Shown here piece by piece: positions 8,614 to 15,585 of a stretch of 35,550 bases of DNA. The notes below the pieces were generated by a model that made no database searches, was not told the DNA's origin, and saw nothing but the letters and a program-made list of their open reading frames with translations. The position numbers and the translations under genes are program-made. Each line of letters begins with the position of its first letter. Within the stretch, counting starts at the first letter, position 1. The stretch lies in the NCBI GenBank assembly GCA_021604865.1, contig BQJU01000076.1, positions 1 to 35,550 of the forward strand. Direction: 5' to 3'. This stretch comes from Saprospiraceae bacterium. GTDB lineage: Bacteria > Bacteroidota > Bacteroidia > Chitinophagales > Saprospiraceae.

Positions 8614-9144
8614 ATGAAACAATGGACCAAACTAAAAGAGCATCTGGCCTATGATGGCTGGCGCAAAATAATCGTTCGTCGTTATGAGTTGCCACACGGG
8701 CAAGTAGCTGATTTTGATATTGTAGGCAATGGCCCTTATGTTACAATCGCCGCATTTACGTCTGAAAAAGAAGTCATTCTGACCCGGCAGTTTCGCGCTG
8801 GCCCGGAGCAGGTATTAACCAGTTTTTCAGAAGGATTCATTGATCAGGGAGAAAGTCCCGAAGCTGCGGCGGCCAGAGAACTCTTGGAAGAAACCGGCTA
8901 TCGAGCCGAAAATATACAATGGCTTAAATCCCGCCGTAGCTCCTACTCTACTGAGACACAACATTTTATGCTGGCCACAAATTGTCATTACGTGCAACCT
9001 CCGGAACCTGATGCATTGGAGGATATCGAGGTTTTTTTACTATCAGTGGAGCAATTCCGGGCATTATTGCACGACAGTAAAGATGAAGCTTTTATCAATA
9101 TAGCTGCTGGATATTTAGCGCTTGAAAAACTAGGTTGGTTGTAG
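8614..9144 (+). CDS. NUDIX hydrolase, ADP-ribose pyrophosphatase-like
   Basis: 176 residues. A perfect Nudix box (Gx5Ex7REUxEExGU) spans Gly74 to Tyr96, with the metal-binding REL-x-EE core. The upstream part (VRRYELPHG, ILTRQFRAGPEQ) and the size fit the ADP-ribose/nucleoside-diphosphate-sugar pyrophosphatase branch, which hydrolyses such substrates to a nucleotide and a phosphosugar in the cytosol. The exact substrate cannot be assigned. The gene ends 20 nt from the convergent DCC gene. Confidence 0.88.
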   Translation: MKQWTKLKEHLAYDGWRKIIVRRYELPHGQVADFDIVGNGPYVTIAAFTSEKEVILTRQFRAGPEQVLTSFSEGFIDQGESPEAAAARELLEETGYRAENIQWLKSRRSSYSTETQHFMLATNCHYVQPPEPDALEDIEVFLLSVEQFRALLHDSKDEAFINIAAGYLALEKLGWL

Positions 9145-9164
9145 GGAAGAGCTGGATGCTCTGA

Positions 9165-9566
9165 TTACAAAAAGCGGGATTTGATATCCGGAGTAGGCAT
9201 CATACACGATTCCCGTTTTCCAAACCAGCGGTAGCGGTTTCTGGCTACCCACCTGTAGATGCTATCCCGAAATCCTTTTGGAAGGTACCTGAAAATATAC
9301 AGCAACTGCCAGCCCTTGCCCAATTTGCGGGCGACCTGTAATGGTACATCTGAGTGGGTGTAAATCACATCGTCCTGATAGAGGACTACGGTACTCAACT
9401 CATCTGTTGGAATATTTGCTTTCCGTAATATTTGCATACCCACTTCGGATTGCAGCGGAGCAAACCTGAAAATTGCCTCCGGATCTCGCTGGATGACAAA
9501 TTGTACAAACCCGTTGCAAAGGTTGCAAACGCCGTCAAAAAGTAGGATGGGATGATCGGTTAGCAT
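9165..9566 (-). CDS. DCC-family thiol-disulfide oxidoreductase (DUF393)
   Basis: 133 residues. The family signature DGVCNLCN (residues 11-18) gives the redox pair Cys14 and Cys17 in a thioredoxin-like context, followed by the usual FAPLQSE segment. The biochemical role of the family is not settled; a thiol-disulfide exchange function is inferred from the CxxC. It lies 74 nt downstream of radA on the same strand and may be co-transcribed with it. Confidence 0.85.
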   Translation of the reverse strand: MLTDHPILLFDGVCNLCNGFVQFVIQRDPEAIFRFAPLQSEVGMQILRKANIPTDELSTVVLYQDDVIYTHSDVPLQVARKLGKGWQLLYIFRYLPKGFRDSIYRWVARNRYRWFGKRESCMMPTPDIKSRFL

Positions 9567-9640
9567 GAATTTGGTTGTTGGTTTGGCCTTTTGAACAATT
9601 AGCCTCGTATTTCTTTATTGAGAGACCGCCAGGATTGCCC

Positions 9641-11020
9641 CTATTCAAACAACGCTCGGTACAATTCTTCAATTTTACCAATGGTTGTAATTTTGATTTG
9701 GTATCTTTTTGTATCTAGACCTTTGGTATTGTATTTTGAAATAAATATTTCTTTGAATCCAAGACGATCGGCCTCTTGAATGCGTTGTTCAACCCGGTTA
9801 ACGGCACGAATTTCTCCGGAAAGACCGACCTCCCCCGCAAAACAAATATCGGTAGGAATGGCGATATCTTCCAGGGAAGACATCAACGCGCTGACAATGG
9901 CCAGGTCAATGGCAGGGTCATCCACCCGAATCCCCCCAGCAATATTGAGAAATACATCATTTTGTCCAAAAGGCAGTCCTCCTCGCTTTTCCAGAACAGC
10001 CAGTAACATACTCAACCGCCGTAAATCAAACCCGGTAGCAGTCCTCTGTGGTGTGCCATAAACGGCCGTTGCAACCAATGCCTGGACCTCTATCAACATG
10101 GGTCGCAAACCTTCCATCGTTGCTGATACCGCACTGCCACTCAGGTCTTCGTCTTTTTGCGAAAGCAATAACTCAGAGGGGTTAGAGACTTCCCTTAATC
10201 CACTTGCCTGCATTTCGTATATGCCCAATTCATCGGTTGACCCAAACCGGTTTTTAATGGTGCGCAAAATCCGGTAAGAATAATTTCGGTCTCCTTCAAA
10301 TTGTAGTACCACATCAACGATATGCTCCAGAAGTTTGGGGCCAGCAATTGATCCCTCCTTTGTGATGTGCCCGATAATGACAATAGGAATATTGGTTTCT
10401 TTGGCAAAACGCTGAAGGTCAGCTGCACATTCCCGTACTTGTGATACACTACCCGGTGCAGATTCAATATATGGAGACGAGAGCGTCTGGATCGAATCTA
10501 CAATCATCAGTTGAGGTGCCACCTGTTGGGCATGTGTCAATATTTTGCTGGTATTTGTTTCCGTAAGGATGTAACAATTGGGCTGATTAGGCCCCAAACG
10601 GTCGGCTCGTAATTTTATTTGTTCTTCACTTTCTTCACCGGAGCAATATAAAATAGTACCGCTCAAATTGAGGGCCAATTGTAACAACAATGTCGACTTG
10701 CCAATCCCGGGAGCTCCACCAATCAAAATTACAGAACCTGGAACAAAACCACCTCCAAGAACCCGATTGAATTCGCCATCATCTGTGACAATGCGTTGGG
10801 TTGTTCCTGCCTTGATTTCCGGTAAGGGAATTGGTCGGGGACTACCCTTGCTTCCGGAATCATGATTCCAGGCACGGCTTTTTTCTTCCTGTTTGGTCGG
10901 TTTGGTAATGACTTCTTCTACATAAGTATTCCATTCTTCACAGGAGGGGCATTTACCTACCCATTTTGGGGAATTAACGCCACAATTGGTACAAATAAAA
11001 ACGGTTTTTACTTTTGCCAA
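9641..11020 (-). CDS. radA: DNA repair ATPase RadA
   Basis: 459 residues, full family length. In order: a C4 zinc finger (Cys10, Cys13, Cys24, Cys27), a RecA-like ATPase with Walker A GAPGIGKST (102-110), the RadA-specific KNRFG (256-260), and a Lon-protease-like C-terminal domain (about 290-459) that lacks peptidase function in this family. RadA promotes branch migration and processing of recombination intermediates. The start codon is TTG at 11020: no ATG is available in frame just upstream and the encoded MAKVKTVFIC is the family's normal N-terminus. The 500 bases before it hold a likely small RNA on the opposite strand. Confidence 0.95.
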   Translation of the reverse strand: MAKVKTVFICTNCGVNSPKWVGKCPSCEEWNTYVEEVITKPTKQEEKSRAWNHDSGSKGSPRPIPLPEIKAGTTQRIVTDDGEFNRVLGGGFVPGSVILIGGAPGIGKSTLLLQLALNLSGTILYCSGEESEEQIKLRADRLGPNQPNCYILTETNTSKILTHAQQVAPQLMIVDSIQTLSSPYIESAPGSVSQVRECAADLQRFAKETNIPIVIIGHITKEGSIAGPKLLEHIVDVVLQFEGDRNYSYRILRTIKNRFGSTDELGIYEMQASGLREVSNPSELLLSQKDEDLSGSAVSATMEGLRPMLIEVQALVATAVYGTPQRTATGFDLRRLSMLLAVLEKRGGLPFGQNDVFLNIAGGIRVDDPAIDLAIVSALMSSLEDIAIPTDICFAGEVGLSGEIRAVNRVEQRIQEADRLGFKEIFISKYNTKGLDTKRYQIKITTIGKIEELYRALFE

Positions 11021-11295
11021 TGGATGTTTTTTTTGATTGTGTCTTCTGACATATAAAATAGCCTGTTTAATAGGAAAAATAAGATAATGATCGTCCTGAA
11101 AAAGACGATTTCATGATTTTTTACATTAAAATAAGCTTCCCTTCTTGGCACTTTCATTAAAATTGTATAACTTATGCATGTGAATTAAATAATCTTGCTT
11201 CATTTTATGGAAAATTGGAAGATTATGCCTGTCGTTTCGGTTAAAAAATTCAACTGAGCGAATTTCCGCAAACAATCAGATTATTGAGGAGGTTA
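11021..11295. other. Non-coding stretch before radA
   Basis: AT-rich DNA without a recognisable coding frame. It should carry the radA promoter on the minus strand, though I see no strong TAnnTTTG match. A small inverted repeat ATCGTC/GACGAT (about 11090-11109) is present without a T-tract. Confidence 0.5.
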
Positions 11296-11328
11296 TTTGT
11301 ATAATCCCAAAATTATCTGTTAAATTTG
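11296..11328 (+). promoter_or_regulatory. Promoter of a putative small RNA
   Basis: TTTG (11296-11299), 21 nt, then TAAATTTG (11321-11328), an exact match to the Bacteroidota TAnnTTTG element. No gene follows on this strand, but a strong terminator does, 130 nt on. Confidence 0.6.
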
Positions 11329-11333
11329 CGTTA

Positions 11334-11497
11334 ACTACTGGAACAAAATAAAACTGAGTAATCCTATATCTTGTTTTCATGTAGTTACATTTAATTGTTG
11401 CGATCTCTGATAAAGAATTCATATGTAGATTGTTTTCATTTGGTTTTTTGGGGTTATACAGGGCTCAACGAATTTCGTTGATGCCCTGTCTTTTTTT
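11334..11497 (+). ncRNA. Putative intergenic small RNA, about 160 nt
   Basis: The span runs from the predicted start site after the promoter at 11296-11328 to the T-tract of the terminator at 11458-11497. There is no usable coding frame: two ATGs are followed at once by TAG. The body is AT-rich and contains TTGTTTTCAT twice, once before GTAG and once before TTGG. I could not match it to 6S RNA, SRP RNA, tmRNA or a known riboswitch by eye. It is transcribed opposite to both neighbours (dksA-like and radA). Confidence 0.45.
11458..11497 (+). terminator. Strong rho-independent terminator
   Basis: ACAGGGC-TCAACGA pairs with TCGTTGA-T-GCCCTGT (11458-11489), about 13 bp with a single bulged T, then C and seven Ts. 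The T-tract is only on the plus strand, so it does not serve the minus-strand gene at 11530-11865. Confidence 0.85.
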
Positions 11498-11529
11498 CGC
11501 CTATCTCTAGGCTAAAGTCGACCCTCAAA

Positions 11530-11865
11530 TTACCGATCTGCACAACGCACACAACGATCGCTCTGTGGCATAAACATGAGTCGTGCTGGTGGAATAGGCG
11601 ACTTACAGCGGCTGCAAATGCCAAATTCCGGCGAATCAATCTTATTTAAAGCGAATTGTAGATTAGACATTTTCCTACGAGCGGAACGCAATGTCGCTTC
11701 CGATACCCCCTTATTATTAATGGCATCCATTCTACTTATGCGGCCAATAGAATTCTCGGGAGAAATAGGCTGAGTAGCTTCCTCCAAATGAACAATTTCC
11801 TTCTCTGTTTGAGTTATTTGCTCCAGAATTCGCTGCTTCAATACTTCTCTTTCTTCCTTTGTCAT
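11530..11865 (-). CDS. TraR/DksA-family zinc-finger protein
   Basis: 111 residues. The C-terminus carries the C4 zinc finger (CSRC...CVRC), preceded by helices that would form the coiled coil inserted into the RNA polymerase secondary channel. The segment SIGRISRMDAINNKG is the usual signature of the short Bacteroidota TraR/DksA proteins. Such proteins adjust transcription initiation, in some cases with ppGpp; the acidic tip residues of E. coli DksA are not exactly kept. Its ATG overlaps the stop codon of the tiny membrane protein upstream (ATGA), which implies translational coupling. Confidence 0.87.
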   Translation of the reverse strand: MTKEEREVLKQRILEQITQTEKEIVHLEEATQPISPENSIGRISRMDAINNKGVSEATLRSARRKMSNLQFALNKIDSPEFGICSRCKSPIPPARLMFMPQSDRCVRCADR

Positions 11866-12023
11866 TTTTCAACGTCTTTTTGCTCAAAAAATTCGCTATC
11901 CAAAACAGCTTCCTGTTCCTTTCCGTTAGTATCAGGCATAGCCGTTTTATTGGCATAAATAGCGATAGCAACATTACCTCCGACAATAACCAGAAACATA
12001 AGAATGAGTACAAGCATGATCAT
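11862..12023 (-). CDS. Tiny single-pass membrane protein coupled to the TraR/DksA-like gene
   Basis: 53 residues from the ATG at 12023: a hydrophobic helix (IMLVLILMFLVIVGGNVAIAIYA) followed by an acidic soluble tail (GKEQEAVLDSEFFEQKDVEK). The frame extends up to an ATG at 12056, but that codon lies inside the terminator hairpin at 12031-12067, so the inner start is preferred. Its stop TGA overlaps the next gene's ATG by the ATGA arrangement, the main reason to believe it is real. Function unknown; the coupling suggests a link to the transcription factor downstream. Confidence 0.6.
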   Translation of the reverse strand: MIMLVLILMFLVIVGGNVAIAIYANKTAMPDTNGKEQEAVLDSEFFEQKDVEK

Positions 12024-12030
12024 AATATGC

Positions 12031-12067
12031 AAAACGCGGATGAGCACAACACTCATCCGCGTTTTTT
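12031..12067. terminator. Bidirectional hairpin after the Bax-inhibitor gene
   Basis: AAAACGCGGATGAG (12031-12044) pairs perfectly with CTCATCCGCGTTTT (12052-12065) around a 7-nt loop. On the minus strand the stem is followed by TTTT, 20 nt after the stop at 12086, so it should end or attenuate that transcript before the tiny-protein/TraR pair. Confidence 0.8.
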
Positions 12068-12085
12068 AAGTGAATAAAAAATTAT

Positions 12086-12850
12086 TTAGTCACTGGAAGA
12101 AAAAAGGGCGATCAACCGCAGGATCTCTACGTAGAGCCAGACAATGGTGATCAAAAGGCCCATGGCAGAAAACCATTCCATATAGGCTGGTGATCCATAT
12201 TGTTCTCCTTTTTCAAAATTGTCAAAATCCAGCAGCAAGTTCATAGAGGCAACGCCGACAATTACCAGGCTAATACCTATACCAATAGGGCCGGTACTAT
12301 GCAACAATGGCATTTGAATGCCAAAGAAGGACAAAATAAAACTCAGAATATAGACCAGGAAAATAGCTCCGGTGGCCATAACTATTCCTGTGCGTAACTT
12401 ATTGGTTACCTTGATAATTCCGGATTTGTAAATAAACAACATGATAAAAAACACCCCCATTGTCAAGGTAACAGCCTGAAAGACGATACCATTAAACATT
12501 GAAGCATACATGAAGGAAATTCCACCTACAAAAAATCCTTCCAAGGCGGCATAAATGGGTGCCAAAATAGCAGAGTGTTGTGGCTTATATGCAGCAATTA
12601 AAACCACAACCAAGCCTCCTATGGCTCCACCCCAAACAAAGAGTGGATTATACATGGTATATCCAACCACAGCGGTCAGCAACATAATAGCGCCTAATAC
12701 AAAACTCTTATTGATTGCTCCTTGTACCGTCATTCTTTCCCCTGCCCGCTGGATAAAATCACCATCCAGGGTGCCACTATTTGATTGGTGGTAAGCCTCT
12801 TCCTTCATCAGAGGGTTGCGGGAATTTAAAAATCCTTTTCGTTTACTCAT
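12086..12850 (-). CDS. Bax inhibitor-1 / YccA family membrane protein
   Basis: 254 residues: a soluble N-terminal 40 residues, then seven hydrophobic helices spaced as in the Bax inhibitor-1 (TMBIM) family, with the family-typical middle segment APIYAALEGFFVGGISFMY and a C-terminal helix ending in a short polar tail. Bacterial members such as YccA modulate FtsH or act as pH-sensitive calcium leaks; which applies here is unknown. A promoter is seen at 12883-12913 and a terminator at 12031-12067. Confidence 0.85.
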   Translation of the reverse strand: MSKRKGFLNSRNPLMKEEAYHQSNSGTLDGDFIQRAGERMTVQGAINKSFVLGAIMLLTAVVGYTMYNPLFVWGGAIGGLVVVLIAAYKPQHSAILAPIYAALEGFFVGGISFMYASMFNGIVFQAVTLTMGVFFIMLFIYKSGIIKVTNKLRTGIVMATGAIFLVYILSFILSFFGIQMPLLHSTGPIGIGISLVIVGVASMNLLLDFDNFEKGEQYGSPAYMEWFSAMGLLITIVWLYVEILRLIALFSSSD

Positions 12851-12882
12851 TACAATTTATTTGGTTTAACAGCTTTTCAATG

Positions 12883-12913
12883 CTAAGATAGCAATGAACA
12901 ATGTATAAAACAA
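12883..12913 (-). promoter_or_regulatory. Promoter of the Bax-inhibitor gene
   Basis: On the minus strand TTG (12913-12911), 20 nt, then TATCTTAG (12890-12883), near the TAnnTTTG consensus. The predicted 5' UTR is about 27 nt. Confidence 0.4.
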
Positions 12914-12946
12914 GCATTCCTATATTTTGGTTGAAAACCTATGAAT

Positions 12947-12980
12947 GAAGGCCGTCAATTTTGATTAAATGACGGCCTTC
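12947..12980 (-). terminator. Hairpin downstream of the lipoprotein gene
   Basis: GAAGGCCGTCA (12947-12957) and TGACGGCCTTC (12970-12980) form a perfect 11-bp stem. No immediate T-tract follows on either strand, so it may be a 3'-end stabiliser rather than a classic terminator. Confidence 0.45.
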
Positions 12981-13065
12981 AAACCTGTAGAGTTAACGAA
13001 TCTTTAAGCTAGTTGGAGGTCGGCCTTTGTATCGAAAAGTGTCTTAGTTGGCCTCCAAACCTGCG

Positions 13066-13746
13066 CTAATTGTTTCTATAGGGAAACCGTCGGCATAAGG
13101 TTCTTGAAATCTTGTTGACAACATCTCTGGTTGGCTGATTCCAATAGGTTGGGCATTTCTGGCGGGTAGACCAAACAGACACACCGGTTTCGCTATCCAG
13201 AACCGTACAGGAAGCCCATACATCACTGGTTCGGTTACGGGCAAAGTGGAAGAACGGAGAGCCCGGCATAAAGATGCCCGTTATCGTCGCTGCCAACTCA
13301 ATGCCAAAACTTTCCAGGTCGGTGAGATATTGTTGTTTCTCTATTGTCGTTTTCACAACGGCATCAACACCGAGAATTTCAGCAAGTTTAGTTGGTGACA
13401 TGGTCCATGCCTCGCGAAAACCTATGCCGGCCTCGGCCAATTGGTCATTTGTGGTTTCGTAATGCTGGAAGTTCACACGAATGTCATTATAACGATTGCC
13501 AGAACCTCTGGACAATTCGGTAAACAGAGAGATTTGAAAAGCCTTACTTTCGGCTTCCTCAATTTGATCGATATCTTCCCGGCTTAATTCTCGGGGGATG
13601 CGACCAGTCATAATCGTTTCTACCGGCAGAATAGCCAATACCTGGTGTTTTTGTGATAAGGTTTCGTATCCAGCCGTTTGGTATCTTTCGCGGCCACAGC
13701 TCATCATCATCAAAAGTGCGCAAGCAAGCAATAAGATCTTTTTCAT
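13066..13746 (-). CDS. Lipoprotein, CsgG/LpoB/GNA1162-like fold
   Basis: 226 residues from the ATG at 13746, which directly gives a lipoprotein signal (MKKILLLACALLMMMSCG, lipidated at Cys18). The mature protein alternates strands and helices: VLAILPVETIMTG, a long acidic helix, then LGVDAVVKTTIEKQQY and CTVLDSETGVSVWSTRQ. This order resembles the alpha/beta fold shared by CsgG N-terminal, LpoB and DUF799 (GNA1162) lipoproteins, which often sit in the outer membrane and help assemble envelope complexes. The assignment is by pattern only. It is divergent from the sigma/anti-sigma operon, and the 5' regions of the two adjoin. Confidence 0.65.
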   Translation of the reverse strand: MKKILLLACALLMMMSCGRERYQTAGYETLSQKHQVLAILPVETIMTGRIPRELSREDIDQIEEAESKAFQISLFTELSRGSGNRYNDIRVNFQHYETTNDQLAEAGIGFREAWTMSPTKLAEILGVDAVVKTTIEKQQYLTDLESFGIELAATITGIFMPGSPFFHFARNRTSDVWASCTVLDSETGVSVWSTRQKCPTYWNQPTRDVVNKISRTLCRRFPYRNN

Positions 13747-13793
13747 GAGTCCATTTTTTTTTAGGTTAACAAAAGAGTATGAGGTGTTCCAAA

Positions 13794-13824
13794 TTTGATT
13801 ATTCTTCATTTTTGGCTACTTTCG
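13794..13824 (+). promoter_or_regulatory. Promoter of the sigma/CHAT/caspase operon
   Basis: TTTG (13794-13797), 19 nt, then TACTTTCG (13817-13824), one base from TAnnTTTG. It looks like a housekeeping-type promoter and predicts a 5' UTR of about 80 nt before the GTG at 13910. Confidence 0.55.
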
Positions 13825-13909
13825 CTGACATATACACCTCTGGCCAGGCGCGTCGGAAGTTTTTATTTTATTTTAAACTTTTTTTAACAATATTCTCTTT
13901 CAAAATCCT

Positions 13910-14689
13910 GTGGTTGATCAAAAACAAAACACGCTGGAGATTCAATGGCTCAGGAACAACCCTGGCCGTTTAGTTACTCATTATCAATACATTGTAGAAG
14001 TCACTGTAGCAAAATTTATCCTGAGAGGTTTTTTTGACAGTGGAGAAAAAATGGAAATTGTACAGGAGATTAATTTGCGTTTGCTGGAAAGCAAAATGCA
14101 GAAAATACAGGAACATTTTCGGGGTACGGTCCTACTGCGTACCTATTTTTCCAAAGTAACGTACAATTGTTGCCTCGAAATTTGCCGGCAACGCCAACGC
14201 CAGGCAACCTTGCTTAGTGAAGATCAATTGACTGAATTTGCAGAATCCGAAATCAACGCCTATGATCAGCTGGTGATCCGGGATGAGTTGTTGCGTTTGC
14301 ATGCTTGTATCAAAGGATTACATGGCACTTATTTTAAAGGCAGAATTTGTCTGAAAGGATGGATACGTTTTCTGTTTAACAATCAGGATATCCAATTTTA
14401 TGATAGTCCAAAGACAAGCGAAGCTATAGCTGCGATTAAAGCCAATATGTATGAACCTTATGACCATCTTAATGATCATCAAGTGAATGCCCTTTTGACC
14501 GCTTTGTTTAATTTGGTAGAAGATAAAAAGACCGAGCCGGACTCCCTCAGAAAGTGGATGATCAATATTTTGGATCATTTTATCGTTCTACTAAACGGCA
14601 ATCCACCGGTTTCGGCACATTCCCGGAGTTCGCTAAAAATTTTGTTGCAATACTATTTCGATTGGCAGGAAAAAAGTGTTAATATTTAG
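13910..14689 (+). CDS. Divergent sigma-factor-like protein (sigma2-type N-terminus)
   Basis: 259 residues from a GTG at 13910; no in-frame ATG lies upstream. Residues 15-98 follow the pattern of an ECF sigma region 2: helices around YQYIVEVTVAKFILRGFF, then MEIVQEINLRLLESKMQKIQ, then FRGTVLLRTYFSKVTYNCCLEICRQRQRQ, where the RTYFSK-x-YNCCLE part occupies the promoter-melting position. The remaining 160 residues show no clear HTH of region 4, so promoter -35 recognition may be lost or very divergent. The next gene encodes a zinc anti-sigma factor, which strongly supports the sigma reading. Alternative: a sigma-derived adaptor without promoter specificity. Confidence 0.6.
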   Translation: MVDQKQNTLEIQWLRNNPGRLVTHYQYIVEVTVAKFILRGFFDSGEKMEIVQEINLRLLESKMQKIQEHFRGTVLLRTYFSKVTYNCCLEICRQRQRQATLLSEDQLTEFAESEINAYDQLVIRDELLRLHACIKGLHGTYFKGRICLKGWIRFLFNNQDIQFYDSPKTSEAIAAIKANMYEPYDHLNDHQVNALLTALFNLVEDKKTEPDSLRKWMINILDHFIVLLNGNPPVSAHSRSSLKILLQYYFDWQEKSVNI

Positions 14690-14710
14690 ATCAAAATATC
14701 CGTTTTGATC
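14689..14710. repeat. Perfect inverted repeat between the sigma and anti-sigma genes
   Basis: GATCAAAA (14689-14696) and TTTTGATC (14703-14710) around a 6-nt spacer, beginning on the last base of the sigma stop codon. It may be an mRNA hairpin setting the sigma:anti-sigma ratio, or an operator. Confidence 0.5.
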
Positions 14711-14732
14711 CCTGCAAAGCGTATAATTATTT

Positions 14733-15560
14733 ATGGAATCGAATTATTTTAATCAGGAAGGTCATTTAAACACAGAAGGAATCAGTTGGTACGTCGAACG
14801 CCTTCTGGAAGAGGAAAGTGGCCATTCAGTAAGTGAGAATGGTCCGGTTAACGCTTCGAACACTCCGGTAAAACACCGGATCTTCGAGCATATCCACCAA
14901 TGCACTGATTGTCATCAACAGGCTATAGAATTATATCGGATACTGGCAGATGTGCAAACGGGGATCCCCGTTTCTGAAGATATAGGTTCCGAATCCAAGC
15001 CACTACCCTGGCGTTTTGGATTAATCCTGCTCTTGATTCCATTGGCCTATTTTATGTGGCGGCAACAGATTAGCAAACCTGTTGATGAACAACCATCCCA
15101 AGAAGCCCCGCCACCTCCAAAAAACACGGATGGCACCAATCAAAAACCGGTAGCTACGTTTGAGCCCCCCAGAGAAGAAGCGGCAGAATTACCAGAAAAA
15201 ACACCTCCACAAAATAAAAAAGCAAACCCGGAATTATTAGCCCTGAACTTTGTGCCCCTTGATCACCTGGAAACTTTCGCCGGGGAAATGGTCAGAGGGG
15301 GGGAATGGTCGGTTCTTCAACCCAAAAATGAAGCTCATTATAAAAATGGCGAACCCATAATTTTTAAGTGGAATGCTCAGGAAAATGTACCTTTGAATCT
15401 TGTTTTGTTGAATAACCGGGAAGATACGTTACTTCAACAAAGCCTTCAACAACCCGAATTCCACTTGGATCGCCAACTCGATCCGGGTCTTTATTACTGG
15501 AAGCTGGAAACAGCCACAGAATTGATCTATTTGGGCAAATTTTGGGTAGATATTGAATAG
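14733..15560 (+). CDS. Transmembrane anti-sigma factor with Hx3Cx2C zinc motif
   Basis: 275 residues. The N-terminal domain carries His53-x3-Cys57-x2-Cys60, the zinc-binding anti-sigma (ZAS) signature. One membrane helix follows (about 93-109, GLILLLIPLAYFMW), flanked by Arg94 and Arg110, then a Pro/Glu-rich linker (about 115-165) and a C-terminal beta-rich domain (about 190-275) ending in GLYYWKLE...LGKFWV, which resembles an Fn3/Ig-like sandwich. The cytoplasmic ZAS would hold the sigma factor encoded 43 nt upstream, and the linker and outer domain would lie in the periplasm, open to proteolysis. The next gene starts 25 nt downstream. Confidence 0.75.
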   Translation: MESNYFNQEGHLNTEGISWYVERLLEEESGHSVSENGPVNASNTPVKHRIFEHIHQCTDCHQQAIELYRILADVQTGIPVSEDIGSESKPLPWRFGLILLLIPLAYFMWRQQISKPVDEQPSQEAPPPPKNTDGTNQKPVATFEPPREEAAELPEKTPPQNKKANPELLALNFVPLDHLETFAGEMVRGGEWSVLQPKNEAHYKNGEPIIFKWNAQENVPLNLVLLNNREDTLLQQSLQQPEFHLDRQLDPGLYYWKLETATELIYLGKFWVDIE

Positions 15561-15585
15561 TTTCACGCTGGAATAAGGAAATGAG

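Noticed and set aside
10195-10467. 90-codon open frame on the minus strand within radA
   Set aside because: It overlaps the RadA ATPase core in another frame and has no family-like features.
11454-11639. Open frame on the minus strand running over the terminator
   Set aside because: It overlaps the zinc-finger end of the TraR/DksA-like gene out of frame and runs into the hairpin.
11862-12056. Longer form of the tiny membrane protein from the ATG at 12056
   Set aside because: That ATG lies within the terminator stem (12031-12067); the ATG at 12023 leaves an intact membrane helix and avoids this.
13013-13060. Imperfect hairpin TTGGAGGTC/GGCCTCCAA near the end of the lipoprotein gene
   Set aside because: Long loop, one G-T pair and no T-tract; the stem at 12947-12980 is the stronger candidate.
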